From NCBI GenBank assembly GCA_013289765.1, contig JABCZI010000012.1:88070-152069 (forward strand): a stretch of DNA of 64,000 nt. The letters are read 5' to 3'. The position numbers were made by a program, and so were the translations under genes. The stretch's first letter is position 1. Each line of letters begins with the position of its first letter. Below, piece by piece: positions 24,493 to 33,532 of the stretch. Origin of the DNA: Acidobacteriota bacterium (GTDB taxonomy: Bacteria; Acidobacteriota; Terriglobia; Terriglobales; Acidobacteriaceae). A model generated the notes under the pieces. It saw only the letters and a list, made by a program, of their open reading frames with translations, was not told where the DNA came from and searched no databases.

Positions 24493-25698
24493 ATGTCTTC
24501 CCCTACGAATCAGCTACCGAATATAGTGCCTTCAGTTAAGGGAGCAGCCGCCGCTGCCGCCCCTGCCGCCGCGCCGCTTTCAACCCCAGAACTGCTGGCT
24601 TCAATGCTTAGAATTTCATCGAAGATCAGCGATCTTTTCTTTTCTCCGGGAAAGCCGCCGCTGGTTGAGATTAACGGAAAACTCGCGCCCGCAGGAACGG
24701 CTCGTGCTCTTACGAGCGAGGACACTCGACGAATCGCAGCTGATTTCATGGGCGACAATGCGCACGCGATTGAGAATTTGAAGACCCTCGGATCGTGCGA
24801 TGTCTCCTACAGCCTTCCGGGCGCCAATCGTTTTCGCGTCAATATCTTCATGCAGCGCGGCACCTGCGCAGTTGTGATGCGCGTAATTCCCGGCAAAGTC
24901 CCGGATTTCGCAGCTCTGAATTTGCCTGCCGAGTTGGGCAAGATCGTAGAACTGCGCAACGGAATCGTATTGGTGACGGGTCCCACAGGCTCGGGAAAGT
25001 CGTCGACGCTGGCAGCCGTCATCGATAAAATTAATAAAGATCAGTCGTACCACGTGCTCACCATCGAAGATCCCATAGAATTTTTGCATCCCCACAAGAA
25101 TTGCATTGTCCACCAGCGCGAATTGCACAGCGATACCCCGAGCTTCGCGCTCGCCTTGCGTGCCGCGCTCCGTCAGGCCCCAAAAGTGATTCTGGTGGGA
25201 GAGATGCGCGACCGGGAAACGATCGAGATCGCTATCGAAGCAGCGGAGACGGGCCATCTGGTTCTCTCAACGCTGCATACGATCGATGCGTCGAAAACCG
25301 TGGAGAGAATTCTGGGCGCTTTCCCCATGGCCGAACAGCACACGCTGCGGAATCGGCTGGCGAAAAGTTTTCGCTACATTATTTCCCAGAGACTCATTCC
25401 TCGTAAGGACGGCACCGGCCGCGTCGCAGCAATCGAAATATTGAAATCCACTCTACGCACCCGCGATTACGTGGAAAAAGGCGAAGGCGACGGTAAGACG
25501 CTGCTCGATGCGATGCGCGTCGGAGGTCAGGATGGCATGCAGCACTTTGATGGCGAGATCGAGCGATTCATCCGCGAAGGCGTCATCGATATGGATACTG
25601 GTTTGGCCTACGCCACCAATTCCAGCAATCTTCAGCTAGAACTGGCGGATCTCTCATCTCCGCAGGCAGATCCGCTGCTCGAAACTGCGGCGACCTAG
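24493..25698 (+). CDS. pilT: PilT-type type IV pilus retraction ATPase
   Basis: Hexameric ATPase at the base of the type IV pilus. An N-terminal PAS-like region is followed by the ATPase core: Walker A GPTGSGKSS (near 160), the Asp box/Walker B region KVILVGEMRDRETIEIAIEA, and ETGHLVLSTLHT. These match the PilT/PilU group rather than the assembly ATPase PilB. The start ATG at 24493 gives a low-complexity alanine/proline stretch (GAAAAAAPAAAPLS) before the PilT domain. At 401 residues it is a little longer than PilT of gamma-proteobacteria (~345). No other pilus genes lie nearby, so the gene is isolated; the AIRNLI motif of PilT is not evident, so PilU is possible. Confidence 0.88.
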   Translation: MSSPTNQLPNIVPSVKGAAAAAAPAAAPLSTPELLASMLRISSKISDLFFSPGKPPLVEINGKLAPAGTARALTSEDTRRIAADFMGDNAHAIENLKTLGSCDVSYSLPGANRFRVNIFMQRGTCAVVMRVIPGKVPDFAALNLPAELGKIVELRNGIVLVTGPTGSGKSSTLAAVIDKINKDQSYHVLTIEDPIEFLHPHKNCIVHQRELHSDTPSFALALRAALRQAPKVILVGEMRDRETIEIAIEAAETGHLVLSTLHTIDASKTVERILGAFPMAEQHTLRNRLAKSFRYIISQRLIPRKDGTGRVAAIEILKSTLRTRDYVEKGEGDGKTLLDAMRVGGQDGMQHFDGEIERFIREGVIDMDTGLAYATNSSNLQLELADLSSPQADPLLETAAT

Positions 25699-25788
25699 AT
25701 TTGGGATTGATTCGGGAACGATCGAAGCATCTCCCACGCCAAACCACCTGGAACGTGGAGGAGGACATTTCCTAAATGATGCTACCCA

Positions 25789-27315
25789 TCACTTAGTTGC
25801 GATTGGGGCAAAGTCCGCCCAGTCCAGATCAAGCCTTATCCAATAAGGAGCCTGTGGCGGCGGTGGAAACGGCGTCGCCTGCTGCTCCTTCATGGTGAGC
25901 AGTTTGTGGTACACGCATACAGCAACCGGACCCATGGCGTATATGCGATTGTCTTCGACCGTGCCCTTCACTCCTACACTCACAAATGCTTTAAATTCAC
26001 CTTCCCACTTATCCACGCCGGCACCGTCTGTGCTCGCGCATGCTTGCACCAACCCGCGATAGGTTTTTTCCACGGAAGAGTGGTAGCGGGCGCCTTCAGG
26101 CGTTTTCATGTTCGTTTCCGCGGCTGCTTCAATCGCCCGTGTCTTGGCCACAAATGGCGCGGACTTCGCTGCCCACTCCTTCATAGCTTCAAAATCTTCT
26201 TTCTTGCCCCATGTTTCCGAGTCCCATTGCTCCCCGATGCGGGTCATGGTTTTGTCTGCGACGTACAGGTCTAACTTGCCATAATGAGTCGCCAGGTAAG
26301 CAATGCGATTTAAGTTCAGCATCGATACCCCGTATTTCTTTTCGGAAGCCTCAAACCCCCGTTCAATTCGCTCCCACGACATCTGTGGACCATCATCACA
26401 CCCGCAAATCACGGTATCCGAGCTCGCAACCTGAAAATAAAGAATGTCGCCCTGGTCCCCTCCTACGCGATCGGCAATTTCCTTCGTAAATTGCTCGGTA
26501 TCTCCCTTCCTGCCGCTCCATTGCGGGAATAAATATGTGGCGTACACTCGGGCGTAGTAGTAATAACCCGGCTCAAATTTGTCTGCTTGCTCGAAGAGCG
26601 CCCGCGTATCCTCTCTCTCCCAACTTTCAGTCATGGCTATCAATAACATATCGAGATACCATTCTGGACATTTGGCAGGCAGGGTTGAAGCTTCATTAAG
26701 AGTCTGTTTAGCTTTAGCGATCCTCTCCCCGAATAGCTTCCAACCACCCTCGCTGACCGTGTTAGCGTAACCCCCACCCCGGGCAACGTAGGCGAACCTT
26801 ATATAGGCTCGAGCCAACGCGACAGGCGCGGTAATCGAATTTGGGCGCGTAGTCTTCCACTGCTCCAGCTTCTGCAACAGACCGAGCCACTCTTCTTGCG
26901 TGGGATGTTCCACAGGGTATTGAGCCGGATCGTACAGACCTGCATAAAGTTCGTGAATTTTCCACGGACCGCCTGAGAAGCGTTCCTTGTTTGCGCGGAC
27001 CTGATCGGCAACGCAATCCAGTTTCTCGAACTCTTCTTCCTTCAGCATCTGCGCAATCGTACCCGCATATTCGTGCACTGCCATTACATCGGTGCTGAGG
27101 TCGCCGTTCAGCCCGGCGGCTTCCGCGTCGCTAAGCTTGCATGGGTTAAGAGTCGGCTTCTGATCCGCCGCGACCGCTATGGTACTCGCTGCAATCAGTA
27201 TCAATACAAGCGCGGTACGATGCGACGTCAAAGAACGTATAAGTAGACATGGAAGGGATTTGGCGAAGATTCCTTGAGTCACTGAGACCGCCCTGTTGTG
27301 AGGATGTGTCCTCAA
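25789..27315 (-). CDS. Exported protein, DUF4034-like
   Basis: A 508-residue protein. After an uncertain N-terminus it has a hydrophobic signal segment (TALVLILIAASTIAVAAD) and then a long, mostly helical, TPR-like region (EEWLGLLQKLEQWKTTRPNS, ITAPVALARAYIRFAYVARG, GGWKLFGERIAKAKQTLNEA, then ARVYATYLFPQWSGRKGD). The ...PNSITA...ALARAY...WKLFGER arrangement matches my knowledge of DUF4034 proteins of soil bacteria. Function unknown. The ORF opens with TTG 27315; a GTG 11 codons on is another option. Two internal cysteines, VICGCDD, stand out. Confidence 0.7.
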   Translation of the reverse strand: MRTHPHNRAVSVTQGIFAKSLPCLLIRSLTSHRTALVLILIAASTIAVAADQKPTLNPCKLSDAEAAGLNGDLSTDVMAVHEYAGTIAQMLKEEEFEKLDCVADQVRANKERFSGGPWKIHELYAGLYDPAQYPVEHPTQEEWLGLLQKLEQWKTTRPNSITAPVALARAYIRFAYVARGGGYANTVSEGGWKLFGERIAKAKQTLNEASTLPAKCPEWYLDMLLIAMTESWEREDTRALFEQADKFEPGYYYYARVYATYLFPQWSGRKGDTEQFTKEIADRVGGDQGDILYFQVASSDTVICGCDDGPQMSWERIERGFEASEKKYGVSMLNLNRIAYLATHYGKLDLYVADKTMTRIGEQWDSETWGKKEDFEAMKEWAAKSAPFVAKTRAIEAAAETNMKTPEGARYHSSVEKTYRGLVQACASTDGAGVDKWEGEFKAFVSVGVKGTVEDNRIYAMGPVAVCVYHKLLTMKEQQATPFPPPPQAPYWIRLDLDWADFAPIATK

Positions 27316-27425
27316 TGGGACGGTAGCGGCGAGTCAGGGTCGACGCAAGATTACGTCAGTGAAGGATACCTGCAGCAGTGCGGTAATCGAAGATGACGCT
27401 AAGTCACTTAGTAAGTTCGACAGAT

Positions 27426-27899
27426 TTAAAACGTCTTCCTCGAATCCAGCAGAATCGTCACTGGCCCTTCGTTCACAAGTTCCACTCGCATCGTTTCCTG
27501 GAAACGCCCAGTTTCGCAGTGCAATCCGAACTCTCGAATCCGTTCTACAAAAAATTCGTAGAGATGGCGCGCCCTTTCTGGTGGTGCTGCGCCGTCGAAG
27601 GAAGGCCGCTTGCCGCGCCTTACGTCTCCGTAGAGCGTAAACTGCGATACCGCCAGCACGCTCCCGCCCACATCGGCCACGCTCCGATCCATTTTTCGCT
27701 GAGAGCCTGCCTCGGAATTTTTCCGATCCACTTCGAAAATCCGCAGGCCAACAATTTTTTCGGCGAGGTAGATGGCATCGGCCTCCATGTCGTCTCGACC
27801 GACGGCTAGAAAAACAAGAAGGCCCACGCCAATCTGGCCCGTGATTTCTCCATTCACCGCAACCACGGCGCGGCTTACCCGCTGCGCAACCGCACGCAT
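27426..27899 (-). CDS. dtd: D-aminoacyl-tRNA deacylase
   Basis: Removes D-amino acids wrongly attached to tRNA. Diagnostic parts: [15 protein letters not shown] at the N-terminus, the [13 protein letters not shown] motif, and [11 protein letters not shown] near the C-terminus, which includes the Gly-cisPro (GP) motif that reads the chiral centre. At 157 residues it is only slightly longer than usual, with a small insertion ([18 protein letters not shown]). Cytoplasmic dimer. Start ATG 27899. The neighbouring DUF4034 gene is on the same strand downstream. Confidence 0.95.
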   Translation of the reverse strand: MRAVAQRVSRAVVAVNGEITGQIGVGLLVFLAVGRDDMEADAIYLAEKIVGLRIFEVDRKNSEAGSQRKMDRSVADVGGSVLAVSQFTLYGDVRRGKRPSFDGAAPPERARHLYEFFVERIREFGLHCETGRFQETMRVELVNEGPVTILLDSRKTF

Positions 27900-28279
27900 T
27901 CAATTCGCCCCCTTTTTCCTCAGGTTAATTTCTAGGGCGTATTTCCTGTTTCTTGCCAAGCAGCCCAGGCACAGCAAAATACGCCTCATCATAAATGCTG
28001 CACGAAACGTGACGCATGTTTGACCGCGGGAACGCGAGGAATTAGGATCAAGTGTCCTCTCCGGAGTTGGTCAAGGGATTTGTGTGATCTAACGATTCCC
28101 TTCCTTTACACCAATTCACCGGGACAATTACACTACACGTTCGCCTGTTTTCAGTTTGGCCGCCCGCAACAGAAGTACGGTGAGGCCGCGATGAAAACGG
28201 AGGGAACGGTAGAAGACTGTGGTCGCCGAACCCCAGGCGTCGAATTTTTCAAATAAAATCGAGGTAAGCGAGGAGAAAC
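27900..28279. promoter_or_regulatory. 380-base gap upstream of acpP, possible promoter
   Basis: A sigma-70-like pair is seen at 28105-28133: TTTACA, a 17-base spacer, TTACAC (or an 18-base spacer and TACACT). It would give a ~140-base leader before acpP. AGGAG sits just before the acpP ATG. No gene or repeat is visible in the rest of the gap. Confidence 0.35.
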
Positions 28280-28525
28280 ATGGCAGCCGTTGACGAGAAA
28301 GTTAAGCAGATCATCGTAGAACAATTGGGTGTGGATGAAGGAGAAGTAACCTCGAGCGCGTCATTTGTGGACGACCTGGGTGCCGATTCATTGGACACGG
28401 TCGAACTCGTAATGGCTTTCGAGGAAGGCTTCGACATCGAAATTCCCGACGAGGACGCGGAAAAAATCCGCACCGTGCAGGATGCCATCGATTACATCTC
28501 CAAGCATTCGAAAGGCGGCAAGTAG
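28280..28525 (+). CDS. acpP: Acyl carrier protein
   Basis: Carries growing acyl chains on phosphopantetheine during fatty acid synthesis. The attachment serine lies in the signature [19 protein letters not shown], and the acidic helix II and [20 protein letters not shown] are typical. Length 81 residues is normal. A GGAG ribosome site precedes the ATG. fabF starts one base after its stop, with a TTG start, so the pair is almost certainly cotranscribed and coupled, as in many bacteria. Confidence 0.97.
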   Translation: MAAVDEKVKQIIVEQLGVDEGEVTSSASFVDDLGADSLDTVELVMAFEEGFDIEIPDEDAEKIRTVQDAIDYISKHSKGGK

Positions 28526-28526
28526 T

Positions 28527-29765
28527 TTGGGACGCAGGGTCGTCGTTACCGGCATCGGCCTGATCTGTGGGGTGGGAAATACCACTGGAGAGGTGTGGCA
28601 GGGCCTGCTGGCTGGCAAGAGCGGCGTGGGCCGCATCACCCAGTTCGACTCCAGCAATTTCGCCTGCCAGATCGCCGCCGAGGTCAAGAACTTCGATCCG
28701 CTCAACTTCGTCGAAAAAAAAGAAGTAAAGAAAATGGGACGCTTCATTCACCTTGCGCTGGCTGCTGCGGATGAAGCATTCAAGATGTCGGCTCTGAAGA
28801 TCACTCCGGAAAATGATGAGCGCGTAGGCGTGCATATCGGCTCCGGCATCGGTGGATTCGACATCATCGAACGCGAGCACACCGCCTTGATCGAAGGCGG
28901 GCCGCGGAAGATTTCACCTTTCTTCATCCCCGCGGCAATCGTCAATCTTGCCGCCGGGCATGTTTCTATGCGCTTTGGCGCTAAGGGTCCTAACGAGGCA
29001 ACGGCGACTGCTTGCACGACCAGCGCCCATTCCATCGGAGATTCTTTTCGCATCATCCAGCACAATGACGCCGATGTCATGATCGCGGGGGGCTCCGAAG
29101 CCGCCATCACTCCGATGGGTGTGGGCGGATTCGCCGCCATGCGCGCTCTCTCCACCCGCAATGACGATCCCGAAAAAGCCAGCCGCCCCTGGGACCGTGA
29201 CCGCGACGGCTTTGTCATGGGCGAAGGCGCCGGCATCCTAGTGCTCGAAGAACTTGAATATGCGAAGTCGCGTGGCGCTGCAATTCTTGCTGAGGTTGTC
29301 GGCTACGGTATGTCGGGCGATGCTTACCACATGACCCAGCCCGCGCCCGAGCACGAAGGCGGATTCCGCGTCATGCGCAATGCGGTTCGCGATGCCGGCA
29401 TCGGTGCCGAAAAAGTCGATTACGTCAACGCCCACGGAACCTCCACGCCCATCGGCGACACCCTTGAGGCCCACGCCATCCGCAATTTTTTTGGCGAGCG
29501 CAAGATTCCCGTTAGTTCGACCAAGTCAATGACTGGCCATCTTCTCGGTGGAGCGGGTGGGCTTGAAGCCGGGATCACCGTGCTCGCGCTGCGCGATCAG
29601 GTATTGCCCCCCACCATCAACCTCATGAATCAGGATCCTGAAACTGACGCCATGGATTTCGTTCCCAATCACGCCCGCAAAGCCAAGCTCGAATACGCCA
29701 TGTCGAATTCCTTCGGCTTCGGCGGAACGAACGGCGCGCTGCTGTTCCGCCGCTGGTCGGAATAA
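28527..29765 (+). CDS. fabF: 3-oxoacyl-[acyl-carrier-protein] synthase II
   Basis: Condensing enzyme of fatty acid elongation. The catalytic Cys lies in TATACTTSAHSIGD (near 168), and the two His residues in VNAHGTSTPIGD (near 308) and STKSMTGHLLGGAGG (near 345); the C-terminal NSFGFGGTNG is also standard. I start at TTG 28527 (GRRVVVTGIGLICGVG), one base after acpP, with AAAGGCGGCAAG upstream. This gives 412 residues, the usual FabF length. Upstream in-frame starts would lie inside acpP. Confidence 0.96.
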   Translation: MGRRVVVTGIGLICGVGNTTGEVWQGLLAGKSGVGRITQFDSSNFACQIAAEVKNFDPLNFVEKKEVKKMGRFIHLALAAADEAFKMSALKITPENDERVGVHIGSGIGGFDIIEREHTALIEGGPRKISPFFIPAAIVNLAAGHVSMRFGAKGPNEATATACTTSAHSIGDSFRIIQHNDADVMIAGGSEAAITPMGVGGFAAMRALSTRNDDPEKASRPWDRDRDGFVMGEGAGILVLEELEYAKSRGAAILAEVVGYGMSGDAYHMTQPAPEHEGGFRVMRNAVRDAGIGAEKVDYVNAHGTSTPIGDTLEAHAIRNFFGERKIPVSSTKSMTGHLLGGAGGLEAGITVLALRDQVLPPTINLMNQDPETDAMDFVPNHARKAKLEYAMSNSFGFGGTNGALLFRRWSE

Positions 29766-29783
29766 ATAGGGTCAAAATAATTG

Positions 29784-29860
29784 GCCACGGATTGCACGGA
29801 TCTTCACAGATAAAGCCCTTCTTGTCGTTTTATCCGTGACAATCCGTGAAATCCGTGGCA
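29784..29860. repeat. CCGTGG palindromic element, complete copy
   Basis: Third member of the family at 15-49 and 1024-1105. It begins GCCACGGATT and ends ATCCGTGGC, with the same TTTTATCCGTGACAATCCGTG right arm. It lies between fabF and the esterase gene. Confidence 0.8.
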
Positions 29861-29952
29861 AGCCTTAGATTTCTAGCCCCATCCAACCCCAGCAGCTTCC
29901 TCTGCTTCCAAGCGCAAGGGCATTCTCGCTTCGGGTCACGACCGGAGATCGC

Positions 29953-31113
29953 ATGAAATCTAGGAATTGGACCACGATGACAGCATCGGGGGCGGTGGCC
30001 TGCCTTATGATGCTGAGATTTGTTTGCCCTGCCCACGCCCAGGAAACCAAAGAAAAGGTCATGGTCGATGACACCGAACGTACCTACCTGCTGCGCTTGC
30101 CCAAGGGTTACGATCCGGCGCAGAAATATCCGGTAGTGATCTTGCTCCACGGCATGAATCAGGATACCGACGACATGGAGCGCCTGACCCGCTTCAATGA
30201 ATTAGCGGACAAAGACGCAATCATCGCCATCTATCCCAGCGCCCTGCGCGGCCGCTGGAATATCGGCGTCACGCCCCCACCGCGCCAGTCGCCCATGATG
30301 TCGCCCGGTCGCGGCGGGCGTCGCGGCGGTTACGGCGGAGGTGGTTATCCTGGTGGAGGCGGCGGCTACCCAGGAGGTGGTGGAGGTTATCCCGGAGGCG
30401 GCGGAGGGTACCCTGGCGGAGGTGGCGGTTACCCGGGTGGCGGACAACAAGGTGGACAGCGTCGCGACGACGAAGCCAACAAGCCCCCACCCGCGGACGA
30501 CATCGATTTCCTAAATCAAATGCTGGACCAAGTCGCGATAAAAGTTTCTGTCGACCCGTCGCGCGTATACGCAACCGGTCTTTCCGAAGGCGGATTCATG
30601 GCCATGAGAGTCGGATGCGCCATGGCCGACCGGATCGCGGCGATCGCTCCCGTCGGCGCGGCAATGCCCAAGACGATGATCTGTTTGCCCTCGCGTCCAG
30701 TCCCGGTTGTGATGATCAATGGCACGGCAGATCCAGTTGTCCCTCATGGCGGTGGTACCGAACATAATCTCCAGTTGCCCGTCATCTCCGTGGATGACAG
30801 CGCAAAAGCCTGGGCCAGAATCGATCGCTGCTCCGAGAAGCCCTCTCAAAGCAAGCTGCCGCCTCACGAAAAAGGTGGCATGGAAACTAAAGTCGAGACC
30901 TACGACGGCTGCCATGAAAATGCCCAAGTAGTTTCCTACAGCGTAAAAGGCGGCGGCAACACTTGGCCCGGGGGCGAGCAATACCAAGTAGAGAAAGAGA
31001 TCGGCAAAACCAGCCAGGATCTGAACGCCAATGAAACCATATGGAGCTTCCTGGTCACCAAAAAACTCGCCGCAAAAACCGCAACCAACACCGATCACAC
31101 TAGCGATCAGTAG
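29953..31113 (+). CDS. Secreted esterase of the PHB-depolymerase/feruloyl-esterase type (LpqC-like)
   Basis: A 386-residue exported alpha/beta hydrolase. The signal region is MKSRNWTTMTASGAVACLMM, cut near AHAQ. The hydrolase core is split by a low-complexity insert: the first part carries VVILLHGMNQD (oxyanion hole), then the catalytic Ser motif GLSEGGFMAM near 214, then the Asp region PVVMINGTADPVVPHGGG and probable His near GNTWPGGEQY. Residues ~115-165 are a Gly-Tyr-Pro repeat encoded by tandem 21-base units (30326-30444). Relatives cleave short-chain polyester or feruloyl links; the true substrate is not readable from sequence. Start ATG 29953. Confidence 0.85.
   Translation: MKSRNWTTMTASGAVACLMMLRFVCPAHAQETKEKVMVDDTERTYLLRLPKGYDPAQKYPVVILLHGMNQDTDDMERLTRFNELADKDAIIAIYPSALRGRWNIGVTPPPRQSPMMSPGRGGRRGGYGGGGYPGGGGGYPGGGGGYPGGGGGYPGGGGGYPGGGQQGGQRRDDEANKPPPADDIDFLNQMLDQVAIKVSVDPSRVYATGLSEGGFMAMRVGCAMADRIAAIAPVGAAMPKTMICLPSRPVPVVMINGTADPVVPHGGGTEHNLQLPVISVDDSAKAWARIDRCSEKPSQSKLPPHEKGGMETKVETYDGCHENAQVVSYSVKGGGNTWPGGEQYQVEKEIGKTSQDLNANETIWSFLVTKKLAAKTATNTDHTSDQ
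30326..30444 (+). repeat. Tandem 21-base repeat coding GGGGGYP
   Basis: Five near-identical coding units, each 21 bases giving the seven residues G5-Y-P, inside the esterase gene. The codons differ from copy to copy (GGT, GGC, GGA mixed), so the protein repeat is kept while the DNA drifts. It lies between the first strand set and the nucleophile of the hydrolase. Confidence 0.85.
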
Positions 31114-31212
31114 AGCGGCGATTTCGCGATCGCATAGGGACAGTGACCTCGAATCTGGTTCTGCTTAAAACTTCGCCGAGCGAAGGGAAACTCGGTGTGC
31201 GCCGAACTCGCC

Positions 31213-31374
31213 TTACCTCTCGTTTTCCGGCAAGGCTCGACGTCGGGTATCGAGTTCCTCAAGCAGTTGGTCTATCAACCGGGACAATCGTTCGGGATTG
31301 CTTTCGGTTACCACCAATTCGCAGAGCCTCCGCCATTCTTTATCATTCCCGTTGGCTTTCTCGCGATTGTTCAT
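31213..31374 (-). CDS. Small acidobacterial-type protein (hypothetical)
   Basis: About 53 residues, highly charged, mostly helical: WRRLCELVVTESNPERLSRL, then IDQLLEELDTRRRALP. The WxxLCELxxxExxPxxLxxLxxxIxxLLEE pattern recalls a family of short ORFs that is frequent in Acidobacteria and has no known function. I chose the ATG at 31374 (MNNREKANGND), though a longer reading from 31440 exists. No convincing ribosome binding site; confidence is moderate. Confidence 0.5.
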   Translation of the reverse strand: MNNREKANGNDKEWRRLCELVVTESNPERLSRLIDQLLEELDTRRRALPENER

Positions 31375-31615
31375 GGGCTGAATATGGCACGACGGGTGCC
31401 AAACTCCGGCGCGCATCGTCTCCAACGAGTGCGTGTGCAACCGACGTAGGGATAAGGACTTATTGCTCCGCCCTGAGGCTTAAAGGTTGGGGACTGTACG
31501 AAGATTTTGCACGAATTAGAGGCGGGACTGCGCCGGATCAGCTACAGTTCCCGCTGAAGATAGCTCAGGAGTGTTCTGTATCGAACGAATAGAAAAAGCT
31601 GCTTATAATATCGCG

Positions 31616-31831
31616 ATGCCGTCGTCGACCGATGCTGGGATCGAAGCAATTATCGGAAGAATTCGTAGCCTTTGCGCAGGCCCGTTTAGCCCGGAAGCCG
31701 AGACCGAGCTTAGAAAGCTGGCGCGGGAACTTCGTGTCGCCATTGAACAACATGTAAAGATGGCAAGAATTTCTTTGGGAACAAAAGCGGCAACCATTCA
31801 CAAATACGATCCCGGCGAAGACACGAGATAA
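31616..31831 (+). CDS. Small protein of unknown function
   Basis: 71 residues: MPSSTDAGIEAIIGRIRSLC, then SPEAETELRKLARELRVAIE, QHVKMARISLG and a polar KYDPGEDTR tail. It is amphipathic and helical, with a charge pattern expected of a real small protein. The ATG at 31616 is preferred, but an upstream in-frame ATG at 31571 adds 15 residues. No known family. It lies between the small minus-strand ORF and the PilZ gene. Confidence 0.5.
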   Translation: MPSSTDAGIEAIIGRIRSLCAGPFSPEAETELRKLARELRVAIEQHVKMARISLGTKAATIHKYDPGEDTR

Positions 31832-31981
31832 GCGCATTTTTCACGGCTTTAGTTCTCGCCCGTATCCACCAGTCCAACGGTAGTAATGACACTTTTGTGC
31901 TCGCTGCTTGGCCCTTAGGGTCTTTAAATCTGCCTCAACTCAAGCCACAATGGACTTTCGTACTGGTGATCGGCCCTGCTC

Positions 31982-32689
31982 ATGCAAAAAGCGTTTGGCA
32001 CTGCTCTCGCACCCGCCCCCGTCGGCAAAAAAGCGACTGCCCGGGTTGCCTTAGTCGACTTGAAAGAGTCCTCCAGATATCTGCTCACTGAATGTTTCCG
32101 CCAGTTCGGCATTGAGACCGTGCTGGTATCGGCGAATGCAGTCGAACGCTTGCGCCTGGAAAAATTCGAGGCCTGCGCCATCAATCTGGTTCCCGGCGCC
32201 GACAAGGTCATGGAGGCAGCGCGCACCTCGCCCTCCAACAGGCGGCTCGTTCTTTACGCTCTCGGCGGCACCGCGCAAGACACTATTCGCTATTCCAAGT
32301 ACGGCATCAACGCCATGTTTCAGGAGCCTCTGGAACGCCCTGCGGCGATGAAACTGGTTCGCGCCACACATATGCTCGTGCTCCACGAATTTCGCCGCTA
32401 CGCGCGCATCCCGATCATGACCGATGTCACTGTTGTCAGCAATGACGGCCACCGCCTCAGCGCCTCCAGCGTCGACATCAGCTCTGGGGGCATGTCATTC
32501 AAGAGTTCCGAGGATGTGCCTTCGGGGACGAATGTGGAGATTTCTTTTTCTCTTCTTACCCTGCCCCGCGTCGCCGTCCGCGGATCGGTGACCTGGCGCA
32601 AAACCAAATCCTTCGGCGTCCGATTCGATCCCTCCGACGACCGCCGCCAGAAAGTCAAAGAGTGGATCGACGCCTACCTGGAAAACTAG
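31982..32689 (+). CDS. PilZ domain protein with receiver-like N-terminal domain
   Basis: A 235-residue cytoplasmic protein. Residues ~20-125 look like a CheY-type receiver fold that has lost the phosphorylated aspartate (ARVALVDLKESSRYLLTECF, then CAINLVPGADKVME, and KYGINAMFQEPLERP). A C-terminal PilZ domain follows at ~140-232 with the c-di-GMP-binding motifs RRYARIP (RxxxR) and DISSGGMS ([D/N]xSxxG), and ends GVRFDPSDDRRQKVKEWID. It should therefore bind c-di-GMP, possibly from the GGDEF enzyme at 10337. The target of regulation is not evident from neighbours. Confidence 0.85.
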   Translation: MQKAFGTALAPAPVGKKATARVALVDLKESSRYLLTECFRQFGIETVLVSANAVERLRLEKFEACAINLVPGADKVMEAARTSPSNRRLVLYALGGTAQDTIRYSKYGINAMFQEPLERPAAMKLVRATHMLVLHEFRRYARIPIMTDVTVVSNDGHRLSASSVDISSGGMSFKSSEDVPSGTNVEISFSLLTLPRVAVRGSVTWRKTKSFGVRFDPSDDRRQKVKEWIDAYLEN

Positions 32690-32721
32690 CAAGCGGGCCT
32701 CGCCAACGGCCATGAAGGGAT

Positions 32722-32757
32722 AGCCGCCTCGACTGACCCGCCAAGCGAAGCCAGGCG
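32722..32757. repeat. Degenerate copy of the GACAGCCGCC palindromic repeat
   Basis: AGCCGCCTCG, then CCGCCAAGCGAAGC, then AGGCG follow the same order as at 36645-36681, with several base changes. Located between the PilZ gene and the acyltransferase gene. Confidence 0.55.
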
Positions 32758-32785
32758 TGCCCCCTGCACTACCCGTTACAATGTT

Positions 32786-33532
32786 TTGGTGCCGGAAGCC
32801 ATCACTCCCGAAGCCCCCGCCGTCACCACTCCCTCTGCAAACCGCTTCACCCTCCGCCAGCGCATCATCCTCCGCATCATCATCACCGCCGGATACTGGT
32901 TCATCCGCCTCATCGGTCCTACTCTGCGTGTGTGTGTGTCCCGCGAAGAAGGAGCGCAAGAGACCGTCGATCAGCGGCCGCTGATCGTTTCCTTCTGGCA
33001 CGCCTGCATGATTCCAGCAACTTATGTTTGCCGCGACATCGGCGTCCGCGTCATGAGCAGCAACAGCTATGATGGCGAATACATGGGACGCATAATCCGC
33101 AAATTCGGATTCGTCGCCGTCAAAGGCTCCAGCACCCGCAACGCCGTCCGCGCCCTGCTCGGCCTGCGCCGCGCCCTGCAAGAAGGCTGGACCGTAGCCT
33201 TCACACTCGACGGCCCACGCGGCCCCCGCCGCCAAGTAAAGCCCGGCCCCGTCGCCCTCGCCCGATCATCCGGCGTGCCTTTGAGCACTTTTCACATGGC
33301 AGTCGATCGTGCGTGGGTTTTGAATACCTGGGATCGCCTGATCATTCCCAAGCCGTTTTCCCGCGTCCTGATGCGCTTCGGAAAGCTGATTCCGGTCCCC
33401 ACCGATGCGCCCGACGAAGACCTCGAACGCTATCAACAAGGCTTGCAGGAGTCTCTCGACCGCGTCCGCGAATTTGCCGAAGCAAACATCCAAAAGGTTG
33501 GCTCGCAAGAATTCCCTTATAACGTTGGATGA
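32786..33532 (+). CDS. Lysophospholipid-acyltransferase-like protein (DUF374)
   Basis: A 248-residue protein with one N-terminal hydrophobic segment (LRQRIILRIIITAGYWFIRL), possibly a membrane anchor. It carries the DUF374 acyltransferase pattern: IVSFWHACMI (histidine motif variant of HxxxxD), SSNSYDGEYMGRIIRKFG, and TLDGPRGPRRQVKPGPVALA with the DGPRGP block. DUF374 proteins are believed to be KDO/lipid A-type or related lipid acyltransferases, but the acceptor is unknown. The first codon is TTG 32786, or GTG 32789. Its stop overlaps the ATG of the VOC gene (ATGA), so they are coupled. Confidence 0.85.
   Translation: MVPEAITPEAPAVTTPSANRFTLRQRIILRIIITAGYWFIRLIGPTLRVCVSREEGAQETVDQRPLIVSFWHACMIPATYVCRDIGVRVMSSNSYDGEYMGRIIRKFGFVAVKGSSTRNAVRALLGLRRALQEGWTVAFTLDGPRGPRRQVKPGPVALARSSGVPLSTFHMAVDRAWVLNTWDRLIIPKPFSRVLMRFGKLIPVPTDAPDEDLERYQQGLQESLDRVREFAEANIQKVGSQEFPYNVG

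Noticed and set aside
28020..28256. 78-codon open frame upstream of acpP
   Set aside because: No protein-like composition, no ribosome site; likely leader.
30326..30444. Tandem repeats considered as a CRISPR array
   Set aside because: Units of 21 bases are contiguous with no spacers, and lie in frame within a protein.
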